From: Fretibacter sp964410285
Lineage (GTDB): Bacteria; Pseudomonadota; Alphaproteobacteria; Caulobacterales; Maricaulaceae
DNA: 64,000 bases
NCBI GenBank assembly: GCA_964410285.1
Contig: CAYPFR010000005.1
Coordinates: 124,001-188,000, forward strand
Direction: 5' to 3'
Of this stretch, positions 35,879 through 43,599 are shown piece after piece. The position numbers and the translations under genes are program-made. The first letter of the stretch is position 1; every line of letters starts with the position of its first letter. The notes under the pieces are model-generated. The model had not been told where the DNA came from. It searched no databases and was given only the letters and a program-made list of their open reading frames with translations.

Positions 35879-37117
35879 ATGGCTCTTCCTGAATTTTCTA
35901 TGCGTCAACTGCTCGAAGCAGGCGTGCATTTCGGTCACCAAACACACCGCTGGAACCCAAAGATGGCTCCCTATATCTTTGGAGCCCGCTCAAATATTCA
36001 TATTATGGATCTATCACAGACCGTGCCTCTATTGCACCAGGCACTCGTGCAGGCGCGCGAAGTTGCCGCAAAAGGGGGTCGCGTTCTTTTCGTGGGAACA
36101 AAACGTGCGGCCTCTGAGCCGGTTTCGACAGCCGCAAAGCGCTGCGCGCAATACTACGTCAACCACCGCTGGCTTGGCGGCATGCTGACGAATTGGCAAA
36201 CAGTTTCAGGGTCCATCAAGCGACTTCGTGAACTTGAAGGCATTATGGAGAACACGGCCCAATCCGGCCTAACGAAGAAAGAAATTCTGAATCTAACGCG
36301 CGAGCAGCAAAAGCTCGATAAAGCGCTCGGCGGAATCAAAGACATGGGCGGCAAACCTGATCTCATGTTTGTTATTGATACGAACAAAGAGTCGATCGCG
36401 GTCAAAGAGGCTCGCCGGCTCAAAATCCCAGTCATCGCGATTTTGGATACAAATTGCGACCCCGCAGCGGCAGACTATCCGATCCCCGGTAATGATGATG
36501 CGGCGCGCGCGATCTCGCTTTATTGCGATTTGATTGCTGATGCAATTCTTGACGGTATGACGGAATCCCAAGCCAACATGGGCGTGGATCTCGGCGCAGC
36601 CGAAAATCCCGTTGAGATGGCCATGGACGCACCCGAAGCGGCACCCGCCGAGGCCGAGGCCGCGCCTGCCAAAGTGGCACCGATTGTGGAATCAAAACCC
36701 GCCAAGAAAGTTCCGGTCAAGCCTGCGCCAGCAAAGGCTGAATCCGAGGCTAAAGCTGAAGCTGCGGAGGCTAAGCCTACGGCCGAGGCGGCGGCGGACG
36801 CAGAGGAATCCGAATATCTGCGCGTCACGCGTGAATATGACGTCGACGTTGATCCAGCGGTTGTGACCAAAATCGAAAAGCATCTTGGCCCCTCTCTGAG
36901 CAATAGAGATAGCAAATATGTCGCTTGCTCCGATGAGACTGAGCTTGAAACAATCGTCAAAGGTTTCATGAAGAAAAAAATGGGCATTGATGACAAAGAC
37001 GCGGCGATGGAAAAAGTCAAAGCCGTTTGCGTGACAATGAAACCAACCCGCATGAAAAACCGCGTGACGTTTTATTACCTGCTTGCCAAAAATGAAGGCA
37101 AACTCGGCGAATTTTAA
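35879..37117 (+). CDS. rpsB: 30S ribosomal protein S2 fused to a DUF2853-like C-terminal domain
   Basis: Residues 1-228 are a complete bacterial S2 (GVHFGHQTHRWNPKMAPYIFG, VNHRWLGGMLTNWQT, AILDTNCDP, IPGNDDAARAI). The protein then continues to 412 residues, whereas S2 is usually 230-260. An Ala/Glu/Pro/Lys-rich linker spans 229-310. A folded-looking domain spans 311-412, with HLGPSLSNRDSKYVACSD, ELETIVKGFMKKKMGI and RVTFYYLLAKNEGKLGEF, which I recognise as resembling DUF2853. No stop or frameshift separates the parts. The gene is followed by tsf as usual. The role of the extra domain is unknown. Confidence 0.93.
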   Translation: MALPEFSMRQLLEAGVHFGHQTHRWNPKMAPYIFGARSNIHIMDLSQTVPLLHQALVQAREVAAKGGRVLFVGTKRAASEPVSTAAKRCAQYYVNHRWLGGMLTNWQTVSGSIKRLRELEGIMENTAQSGLTKKEILNLTREQQKLDKALGGIKDMGGKPDLMFVIDTNKESIAVKEARRLKIPVIAILDTNCDPAAADYPIPGNDDAARAISLYCDLIADAILDGMTESQANMGVDLGAAENPVEMAMDAPEAAPAEAEAAPAKVAPIVESKPAKKVPVKPAPAKAESEAKAEAAEAKPTAEAAADAEESEYLRVTREYDVDVDPAVVTKIEKHLGPSLSNRDSKYVACSDETELETIVKGFMKKKMGIDDKDAAMEKVKAVCVTMKPTRMKNRVTFYYLLAKNEGKLGEF

Positions 37118-37139
37118 AGTCCGCTGACCCTTAAATATT

Positions 37140-37162
37140 GTGACCCCTACACCGGGGGTTAC
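37140..37162 (+). other. Hairpin in the rpsB-tsf spacer
   Basis: GTGACCCC (37140-37147) can pair with GGGGTTAC (37155-37162), one pair being G-U, with a 7-base loop. It is not followed by a T-run. It may attenuate or mark a processing site that sets the S2:EF-Ts ratio. Confidence 0.4.
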
Positions 37163-37200
37163 CTTTCATCGAATAATACCTATAGATTAGGGAGACCAAT

Positions 37201-38124
37201 ATGGCCCAAATAACCGCTGCACTTGTAAAAGACCTGCGCGACAAAACGTCAGCAGGCATGATGGATTGCAAGAAAGCTCTCAACGAAACCAATGGTGACC
37301 TTGAAGCTGCCATTGATTGGCTGCGCACCAAAGGCATTGCCAAAGCTGATAAAAAGGCGGGACGCGTTGCAGCCGAAGGACTTGTCGCTGTTGCGAATGG
37401 CGATAAAACTGCGGCGTTGATCGAGGTAAATTCCGAAACAGACTTTGTCGCCCGTAACGAGGGCTTCCAAGCCGCCGTCGCCGAGATTGCGACTCTGGCC
37501 TTGGCCGCGAACAACAATGAAGAGCTTGCGGCTGCAAAAACATCTTCTGGAGATGATGTGACAGAGTTCCTTAAAAAGCTTGTTGGCAAAATCGGCGAGA
37601 ACATGAATTTTCGCCGCATGGCAAAGCTGTCTGTTAGCGAAGGCGTTGTCGCGGGCTATATCCACAACACTGTTGTGCCGGGTATGGGCAAGATCGGGGT
37701 TTTGGTTGCGCTCGAATCGAGCGGTGACACCGGCAAGCTCAATGAGCTCGGCAAAAAGATCGCCATGCATATTGCGGCAACAAGCCCGCTTGCGCTTGGT
37801 GTTGATGATCTTGATCCAGCCGTCGTCCAAAAAGAACGCGATATGCTCAAGGCTGAGGCGCTAGAGTCTGGAAAGCCAGAAGCGATTGTTGATAAAATGG
37901 TCGAGGGCCGCATGACAAAATTCTTCAAGGAATCCGTCCTGATGACGCAGATATTTGTGATGGACGGCGAGCGTTCAATCGAAACTGTTATTGCGGACGA
38001 AGCCAAGGCTCTCGGGACGGACGTGAAAATGACCGGCTATGTGCGTATGGCGCTCGGCGAAGGCATTGAGAAAAAAGAAGAAGACTTTGCCGCCGAAGTG
38101 GCCGCGGCCGTGGCGGGATCATAA
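37201..38124 (+). CDS. tsf: Translation elongation factor Ts
   Basis: EF-Ts is the nucleotide exchange factor for EF-Tu. The 307-residue protein starts with a UBA-like domain (LVKDLRDKTSAGMMDCKKAL), continues with EVNSETDFVARNEGFQ, and ends in the dimerisation/coiled-coil region typical of the family. GGGAGA lies about six bases before the ATG. It is separated from rpsB by 83 bases that contain a hairpin. Confidence 0.97.
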   Translation: MAQITAALVKDLRDKTSAGMMDCKKALNETNGDLEAAIDWLRTKGIAKADKKAGRVAAEGLVAVANGDKTAALIEVNSETDFVARNEGFQAAVAEIATLALAANNNEELAAAKTSSGDDVTEFLKKLVGKIGENMNFRRMAKLSVSEGVVAGYIHNTVVPGMGKIGVLVALESSGDTGKLNELGKKIAMHIAATSPLALGVDDLDPAVVQKERDMLKAEALESGKPEAIVDKMVEGRMTKFFKESVLMTQIFVMDGERSIETVIADEAKALGTDVKMTGYVRMALGEGIEKKEEDFAAEVAAAVAGS

Positions 38125-38154
38125 CTTAAAACCCTCAAATGGTACCTACATTCT

Positions 38155-38193
38155 AAAGCTCCGATCGTCAGTATCTCTGGCGTCCGGGGCTTT
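38155..38193 (+). terminator. Long interrupted stem-loop after tsf
   Basis: AAAGCTCCG (38155-38163) pairs with CGGGGCTTT (38185-38193). After a symmetric 2x2 internal loop, CGTCAG pairs with CTGGCG (38166-38171 with 38177-38182) around a 5-base loop. In all, 15 base pairs form. The tail (ATTCGTT) is only partly T-rich. It is either a terminator of rpsB-tsf or a structured pyrH leader. Confidence 0.6.
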
Positions 38194-38266
38194 ATTCGTT
38201 ATAAATACGAAGCGCTCGGTCCGATTCGCGATAGGCGATAACTATGCGTTAGGGAGGATGGTTTGA

Positions 38267-38983
38267 ATGGGACAATATAAATTCAAACGTGTGTTGCTGA
38301 AACTCTCCGGCGAAGCACTCATGGGCAGTCAAGACTACGGTATTGATACCGATATGACGACGCGCATTGCGACGGAGATTGCTGAGGCGCACGCCAAAGG
38401 TCTTCAAATCGCGCTCGTTATCGGCGCCGGCAATATTTTTCGCGGATTATCGGCGCAAGCCGGCGGGATTGAACGTTCCTCGGCGGATTATATGGGTATG
38501 CTTGCCACGGTCATGAACGCTCTAGCCATGCAAAGCGCCATTGAAAAGCAAGGCGTCGATACGCGCGTGATGTCAGCTATTCCTATGCCGACAGTCTGCG
38601 AGAGTTATATCCGCCGCCGCGCGGTCCGCCATATGGAAAAAGGGCGGGTCGTTATTTTCGCCGCCGGGACGGGTAATCCTTATTTTACGACTGATACGGC
38701 GGCGGCTCTGCGGGCAGCGGAGATGAACTGCGAGGTGCTTTTGAAAGGCACCCAAGTCGACGGCGTCTATTCAGACGACCCGAAAAAAGACCCAAGTGCA
38801 ACCCGCTACGAAACGCTAAGTTACCAAACTGTCCTTGCGGAAGATCTAAAAGTGATGGATTCCTCAGCCGTTTCCTTGATGCGAGAGAATAATATCCCCA
38901 TAATTGTATTTTCCCTGCACGCAAAAGGCGGTTTTGACGCTGTGATGCAAGGAAAAGGCACATCCACCATAATCACGGCTTAA
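38267..38983 (+). CDS. pyrH: Uridylate kinase (UMP kinase)
   Basis: PyrH phosphorylates UMP to UDP as a hexamer. The 238-residue amino-acid-kinase-fold protein has RVLLKLSGEALMG at the N-terminus, VIGAGNIFRG, and FAAGTGNPYFTTDTAAALRAAEM (partly diagnostic). It also has the ATP-site segment KGTQVDGVYSDDPKKDPSA. GGGAGG lies upstream of the ATG. The order tsf-pyrH-frr-uppS is widely conserved. Confidence 0.97.
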   Translation: MGQYKFKRVLLKLSGEALMGSQDYGIDTDMTTRIATEIAEAHAKGLQIALVIGAGNIFRGLSAQAGGIERSSADYMGMLATVMNALAMQSAIEKQGVDTRVMSAIPMPTVCESYIRRRAVRHMEKGRVVIFAAGTGNPYFTTDTAAALRAAEMNCEVLLKGTQVDGVYSDDPKKDPSATRYETLSYQTVLAEDLKVMDSSAVSLMRENNIPIIVFSLHAKGGFDAVMQGKGTSTIITA

Positions 38984-39026
38984 TTACGCCGCGAGTCTGG
39001 TAGATATCTTTTGGAGGAAGACCGAA

Positions 39027-39581
39027 ATGACTTTTAACTTAAAAGACTACCGCCAACGAATGGACGGGGCCGTCAGCGCGCTGCGCAATGAATTTAGTGG
39101 TCTTAGGACCGGACGGGCCAATGCCGCCTTGCTCGACGGGATTACCGTGGAGGCATATGGGACACAGACGCCGCTCAATCAAGTCGGGTCAGTAACGGTC
39201 CCAGAATCCCGCATGTTGATGGTCAATGTTTGGGATAAAACAATGGTGGCCGGCATTGAACGTGCGCTGCGCCAATCCAATCTTGGCATTAACCCAATCG
39301 TCGACGGTCAGTCCATACGTATTCCTATGCCGCCGCTCACAGAGGAACGCCGCCGCGACCTGGCAAAAGTTGCGAGCGGCTATGCAGAAAACGCCAAAAT
39401 TGCCGTTCGAAATGTTCGCCGCGACGCCATGGATAAACTTAAGAAACTCGAGAAAGACGGGGACATGTCCGAGGATGAACAAAAAGCCCATGAGATGGAT
39501 GTTCAAAAGGCGACCGACGAGGTGATTAAGACAATCGACGATACCTTCAAATCAAAATCAGAAGAGATCATGCAGGTCTAG
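39027..39581 (+). CDS. frr: Ribosome recycling factor
   Basis: RRF splits the post-termination ribosome together with EF-G. The 184-residue protein has the three-helix-bundle sequence of the family, with LRTGRANAALLDGITVEAYG, ESRMLMVNVWDK and a C-terminal DVQKATDEVIKTIDD. GGAGG lies upstream of the ATG. uppS begins three bases after its stop. Confidence 0.97.
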   Translation: MTFNLKDYRQRMDGAVSALRNEFSGLRTGRANAALLDGITVEAYGTQTPLNQVGSVTVPESRMLMVNVWDKTMVAGIERALRQSNLGINPIVDGQSIRIPMPPLTEERRRDLAKVASGYAENAKIAVRNVRRDAMDKLKKLEKDGDMSEDEQKAHEMDVQKATDEVIKTIDDTFKSKSEEIMQV

Positions 39582-39584
39582 GTT

Positions 39585-40316
39585 TTGAACGCTTCCCCTG
39601 CATATTCTGCAAAACTACCTTTGCACATCGCGATTATCATGGATGGTAATGGCCGCTGGGCACAGGCTCGCCAACGGCCGCGTGTCTTCGGGCATCAGGC
39701 AGGCGTTAAAACCGTAAGGCGCATTGTTGAGGATGCCGCAGATATTGGCATAAAACATCTTACGCTCTACAGTTTCTCTACCGAGAATTGGTCTCGCCCT
39801 AAAACTGAGATCTCAGCACTTTTCGAATTACTAAAAAAATACGTCAATGATGACTTGGAAACTCTTGACCAGAACAATGTGCGGGTGCGGATAATCGGTT
39901 CAAGGGAAGGGTTAGACGATTCCCTTATTGAAACCATCCAAAAGGTCGAGACGCGGACCAAGAACAATACAGAGTTCAATCTCAACATTGCCTTTAATTA
40001 TGGCGGCCGAGACGAAATTCTGAGGGCTGTTCGCTGCCTAGCTGCGAGCGACACGGCGCCAGAAACCATCACAGAGGCCCAAATTTCAGCCCATTTGGAT
40101 ACGCGCGATATTCCTGATCCTGATTTGGTTATCCGCACAAGCGGTGAGCAAAGGATCAGTAATTTTCTTCTTTGGCAGGCCGCCTATGCAGAATTTGTTT
40201 TTACCGACGTCTTATGGCCTGACTTTGTGCGCGCGGATCTAGTCGAGGCGATAAAAGCCTATCAACTTAGAGATCGGCGTTATGGGAACCTAGCGCCGCC
40301 CGCAGAAGTGGCATGA
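39585..40316 (+). CDS. uppS: Undecaprenyl diphosphate synthase (isoprenyl transferase)
   Basis: UppS makes the C55 lipid carrier precursor for peptidoglycan and LPS. The 243-residue cis-prenyltransferase has IAIIMDGNGRWAQ with the catalytic Asp, GHQAGVKTVRRIVEDA, TLYSFSTENWSRP and the C-terminal PDLVIRTSGEQRISNFLLWQ. The start appears to be TTG at 39585. It is followed four bases later by cdsA. Confidence 0.95.
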   Translation: MNASPAYSAKLPLHIAIIMDGNGRWAQARQRPRVFGHQAGVKTVRRIVEDAADIGIKHLTLYSFSTENWSRPKTEISALFELLKKYVNDDLETLDQNNVRVRIIGSREGLDDSLIETIQKVETRTKNNTEFNLNIAFNYGGRDEILRAVRCLAASDTAPETITEAQISAHLDTRDIPDPDLVIRTSGEQRISNFLLWQAAYAEFVFTDVLWPDFVRADLVEAIKAYQLRDRRYGNLAPPAEVA

Positions 40317-40320
40317 GCAC

Positions 40321-41205
40321 TTGACCAAATCCGCGCCGACAAAAAAGCCAGCACCATCTTCAAAGCCGCCCCTTAGCGCAGGGGGCGAGAAAAAAGTCAT
40401 CTGGAAAAACCTTGGCCCCAGAGCACTCTCTGCGGTTATCTTTGCCCTGATCTGCCTCGTGCCGCTATATATTGGCGGCTATGTATGGGCGTTATTCGTC
40501 TTGTTACTCGGACTTCGCCTCGTGTGGGAATGGGTGAATATGTCAGATATGGGGCGTAGCCGCCTTGCCTTGATTATTCCTATGCTCGGAATGATCATAA
40601 CGATCGGTTATGTGGCCGAGGGCATGTTCCTAAATGCCGTGCTTGCCGCTGCCGCCGCTGCTGTTGCGGCGGGCGCAGAACGTTGGCGCAGGGGCGGGGC
40701 CCACTGGGCATTTTTGGGCACATTTTATATCTTTATTCCGACAGCGCTACTAGCCGGATTTCGTGGACATGAGTTCGGGTTTTCAATTGGGCTGGGCAGT
40801 CTTTTGTTCATAATCTTAATCGTTATTGGTGCGGACACGGGGGCTTACTTTGGCGGCTCTATGTTTAAAGGTCCGAAAATGGCACCAAAGCTTAGTCCGA
40901 ATAAAACATGGTCAGGGTTTGTTTCCGGACTTATATTTGGGACATTCTTTGGCACGATTATCGGCCAAGTCATTGGCCTCGGAGTCGCTACGGCATTTTT
41001 CCTCGCGCTATTGATAGTCATAAGTTCTGTATTTGGTGATTTCCTTGAAAGCGGATTGAAACGCAAATTTAAAGTCAAAGACGCTGGTAACCTTATGCCC
41101 GGTCATGGGGGGCTCCTAGACCGCGTCGATAGCCTCATGATGGCCATTACTTTCAGCGCTTTGGTGCTTTTACTTTTTCCTTCTGTTTGGCCAGGCGCGC
41201 TATGA
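40321..41205 (+). CDS. cdsA: Phosphatidate cytidylyltransferase
   Basis: CdsA makes CDP-diacylglycerol, the precursor of the membrane phospholipids. The 294-residue polytopic protein has about eight helices and the family signature SGLKRKFKVKDAGNLMPGHG followed by GLLDRVDSLM. A hydrophilic Lys/Pro-rich N-terminus of ~30 residues precedes the first helix. The start is TTG. The stop overlaps dxr (ATGA). Confidence 0.94.
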   Translation: MTKSAPTKKPAPSSKPPLSAGGEKKVIWKNLGPRALSAVIFALICLVPLYIGGYVWALFVLLLGLRLVWEWVNMSDMGRSRLALIIPMLGMIITIGYVAEGMFLNAVLAAAAAAVAAGAERWRRGGAHWAFLGTFYIFIPTALLAGFRGHEFGFSIGLGSLLFIILIVIGADTGAYFGGSMFKGPKMAPKLSPNKTWSGFVSGLIFGTFFGTIIGQVIGLGVATAFFLALLIVISSVFGDFLESGLKRKFKVKDAGNLMPGHGGLLDRVDSLMMAITFSALVLLLFPSVWPGAL

Positions 41206-42377
41206 GCCGCAGGATAAGCGTCTTAGGCGCAACAGGATCAATTGGGGACAGCACGCTGGATATTATCGGCCGTGCAGAGGCCGGGGCATTTAAAGTCGTT
41301 GCTTTGACGGCTCATACAAATAGCGAGAAATTAGCCGCCCAAGCTCTTAAGTTTGAAGCAGAATTTGTTGCACTTGCCGATCATAAAAACGCTGATGACC
41401 TTCGCGCGCGCCTCGCTGGGTCAGGTGTTGAAATCGGCATTGGCCCTGAGGCGCTGATAGAGGCCGCGCAGCGACCTTGCGATTTTACAATGGCGGCAAT
41501 TATCGGCGCCGCAGGCCTTGAGCCTACATTAGCGGCGGTTGATCAAGGTATACATATCGGGCTTGCCAATAAAGAATGCCTGGTTTGCGCGGGTGATCTA
41601 TTTATGGCGCGGGTGAAGGACCGCGGCGCGACCCTATTGCCCGTTGATTCAGAACATAATGCGATCTTCCAAGTCCTAGAGCCCAGCGCGCCAAAGGGAG
41701 TCCGCCGCCTCATCCTAACGGCAAGCGGCGGCCCATTTCGTGAATGCAGCGCCGGCGATCTCTATCATAAGTCTCCCGAAGACGCGCTTAATCATCCTGT
41801 TTGGGATATGGGCGCAAAAATATCGATTGATTCCGCGACCCTTATGAACAAGGGGCTAGAATTGATTGAGGCCGCTTATTTATTTGCCCGTCCGTCCTCG
41901 GAAATTGATGTTGTGGTGCATCCACAGTCCATCATCCATTCAATGGTCGAATATATAGACGGCTCGGTTCTTGCGCAGATGGGCTCACCGGACATGCGCA
42001 CGCCGATTGCCTATGCCTTGGGCTGGCCCGCGCGTATGGAAGCGCCCGTTGAGCGGCTTGATTTCACACAAATTAGCCAGCTCACCTTTTTTGCCCCTGA
42101 TACGCAGAGGTTTCCCGCGCTAAAGCTGGCGCGTAGCGCGCTTGAAGCAGGCGGGCAGGGGCCCTGCGTTTTAAATGCTGCCAATGAGATCGCTGTGGCC
42201 GCTTTTTTGGACGGCAGCATAGGATTTATGGATATCGCCGAGACTGTAAAACGGGTGCTTGATACGCATGCGGGGGAGACTGAGTTCCTAAATGCGCCTG
42301 CTGATATTGCCGATGTATTGCGAATTGATAAACTCGCCCGCCAGAGTGCAAATCTTACACTGAAAGCCTTGTCATAA
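41202..42377 (+). CDS. dxr: 1-deoxy-D-xylulose 5-phosphate reductoisomerase
   Basis: DXR is the first committed enzyme of the MEP isoprenoid pathway and the target of fosmidomycin. The 391-residue protein starts with the NADPH loop RRISVLGATGSIGDSTLDI. It has ANKECLVCAGD, the metal-binding PVDSEHNAIFQ, TASGGPFRE and SATLMNKGLELIEA. ATG 41202 overlaps the cdsA stop by four bases. A TTG 15 bases upstream is less likely. Confidence 0.96.
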   Translation: MSRRISVLGATGSIGDSTLDIIGRAEAGAFKVVALTAHTNSEKLAAQALKFEAEFVALADHKNADDLRARLAGSGVEIGIGPEALIEAAQRPCDFTMAAIIGAAGLEPTLAAVDQGIHIGLANKECLVCAGDLFMARVKDRGATLLPVDSEHNAIFQVLEPSAPKGVRRLILTASGGPFRECSAGDLYHKSPEDALNHPVWDMGAKISIDSATLMNKGLELIEAAYLFARPSSEIDVVVHPQSIIHSMVEYIDGSVLAQMGSPDMRTPIAYALGWPARMEAPVERLDFTQISQLTFFAPDTQRFPALKLARSALEAGGQGPCVLNAANEIAVAAFLDGSIGFMDIAETVKRVLDTHAGETEFLNAPADIADVLRIDKLARQSANLTLKALS

Positions 42378-42402
42378 CGGCGTTTTTTTCGCACAAAGAC
42401 CT

Positions 42403-43590
42403 ATGATTTCAGCCTTGCTCAATACGCCTCTATTTATGGTCAGCTTCTTGATTGTGCTGGGCGCGCTGGTGTTTTTTCATGAGCTTGGCCATTACGGCAT
42501 GGCGAAACTTTTCAAGACCGATATAGAACGGTTTTCCGTTGGTTTTGGCAAGCCTATCGCCGAGTTTACCCGTAAGTCGGGCGAAATTTGGAGCGTCGGG
42601 CGCATCCCGCTGGGCGGATATGTCAAGTTCAGGGGCGATGCTGGGGGTGCCAGTAACCCTGATCACGCCCAGCTTGACGAAATCAAAAAAAGCTTAGAGG
42701 CGGGCGGAAAAGACGCGTCAAATTGTTTTCATTTTAAACCGCTCTATCAGCGCGTTCTAATTGTCCTTGCTGGGCCGCTGGCGAATTTTCTCCTGGCTGT
42801 AATTATCACCGCTTCTTTGGCGCTGTCCTTTGGTACAATTGCTTACAAATCCGTTGTAACAACGGTGGATGCCGGTAGCGCAGCTGCGGAAGCCGGGATT
42901 CAACCCGGGGATCACATTTTGACGATGAACGGCGCAGATGTATCAGATTTTCAGCAGCTTGCAGGTTTTGTCGCGGTCCGCAGCGGGGTAAGCCTCGATA
43001 CGACAATCGATAGAAACGGGGAAATCATCACCACTACTGTGACCCCGCGCCGTCAGGAACGCAGGGATTTTATTGGCGGCAAAAACGATGTCGGGACAAT
43101 CGGGATTGGGCTCTCCTCTGCCTCCGCAAGCCGAGTCGATCATAGCCTGACTTCAGCGGTGGCGTATGGCGGCAAGGACCTTGTGAATACCATCAAAACC
43201 ACGGGGACTTACATCGGGCGGATATTTGCGGGGAAAGAAGACGGGAAAGCCCTTGGCGGCGTCGCGCGAATCGCCACGATGACAGGTAAAACTGCCGTCG
43301 ACATCGCGAAGCAAGAGGCGAGTGCAAAGACACGCTTTAAAAACATGATCTACTCGCTATTATCCCTTGGGGCGGCGCTTTCTATAGGATTAGGTGTCGC
43401 AAATTTAATGCCTATTCCAGCACTCGATGGTGGACATTTGCTCTACTACGGCTATGAAGCGTTAGCGGGTCGCCCGTTAAGTGAACAAAAACAGGAGTTT
43501 GGGTTTAGAATTGGGTTTGCTGTCTTATTAGGATTATTTGTAGTCCTGACATTTAATGACATCAATTACATTCGAAGCTTATTCTCCTAG
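42403..43590 (+). CDS. rseP: Site-2 zinc metalloprotease RseP (MmpA in Caulobacter)
   Basis: This intramembrane protease of family M50 has the zinc motif HELGH (His26-Glu27, His30) in the first helix and one PDZ domain (about 150-230, with AGIQPGDHILTMNG). The second metal motif NLMPIPALDGGHLL is near residue 340. In Caulobacter its relative MmpA cleaves the polarity factor PodJ, and elsewhere RseP cleaves anti-sigma factors. The 395-residue length suits the single-PDZ alphaproteobacterial form. bamA follows nine bases later. Confidence 0.95.
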   Translation: MISALLNTPLFMVSFLIVLGALVFFHELGHYGMAKLFKTDIERFSVGFGKPIAEFTRKSGEIWSVGRIPLGGYVKFRGDAGGASNPDHAQLDEIKKSLEAGGKDASNCFHFKPLYQRVLIVLAGPLANFLLAVIITASLALSFGTIAYKSVVTTVDAGSAAAEAGIQPGDHILTMNGADVSDFQQLAGFVAVRSGVSLDTTIDRNGEIITTTVTPRRQERRDFIGGKNDVGTIGIGLSSASASRVDHSLTSAVAYGGKDLVNTIKTTGTYIGRIFAGKEDGKALGGVARIATMTGKTAVDIAKQEASAKTRFKNMIYSLLSLGAALSIGLGVANLMPIPALDGGHLLYYGYEALAGRPLSEQKQEFGFRIGFAVLLGLFVVLTFNDINYIRSLFS

Positions 43591-43599
43591 GCATAGGTT

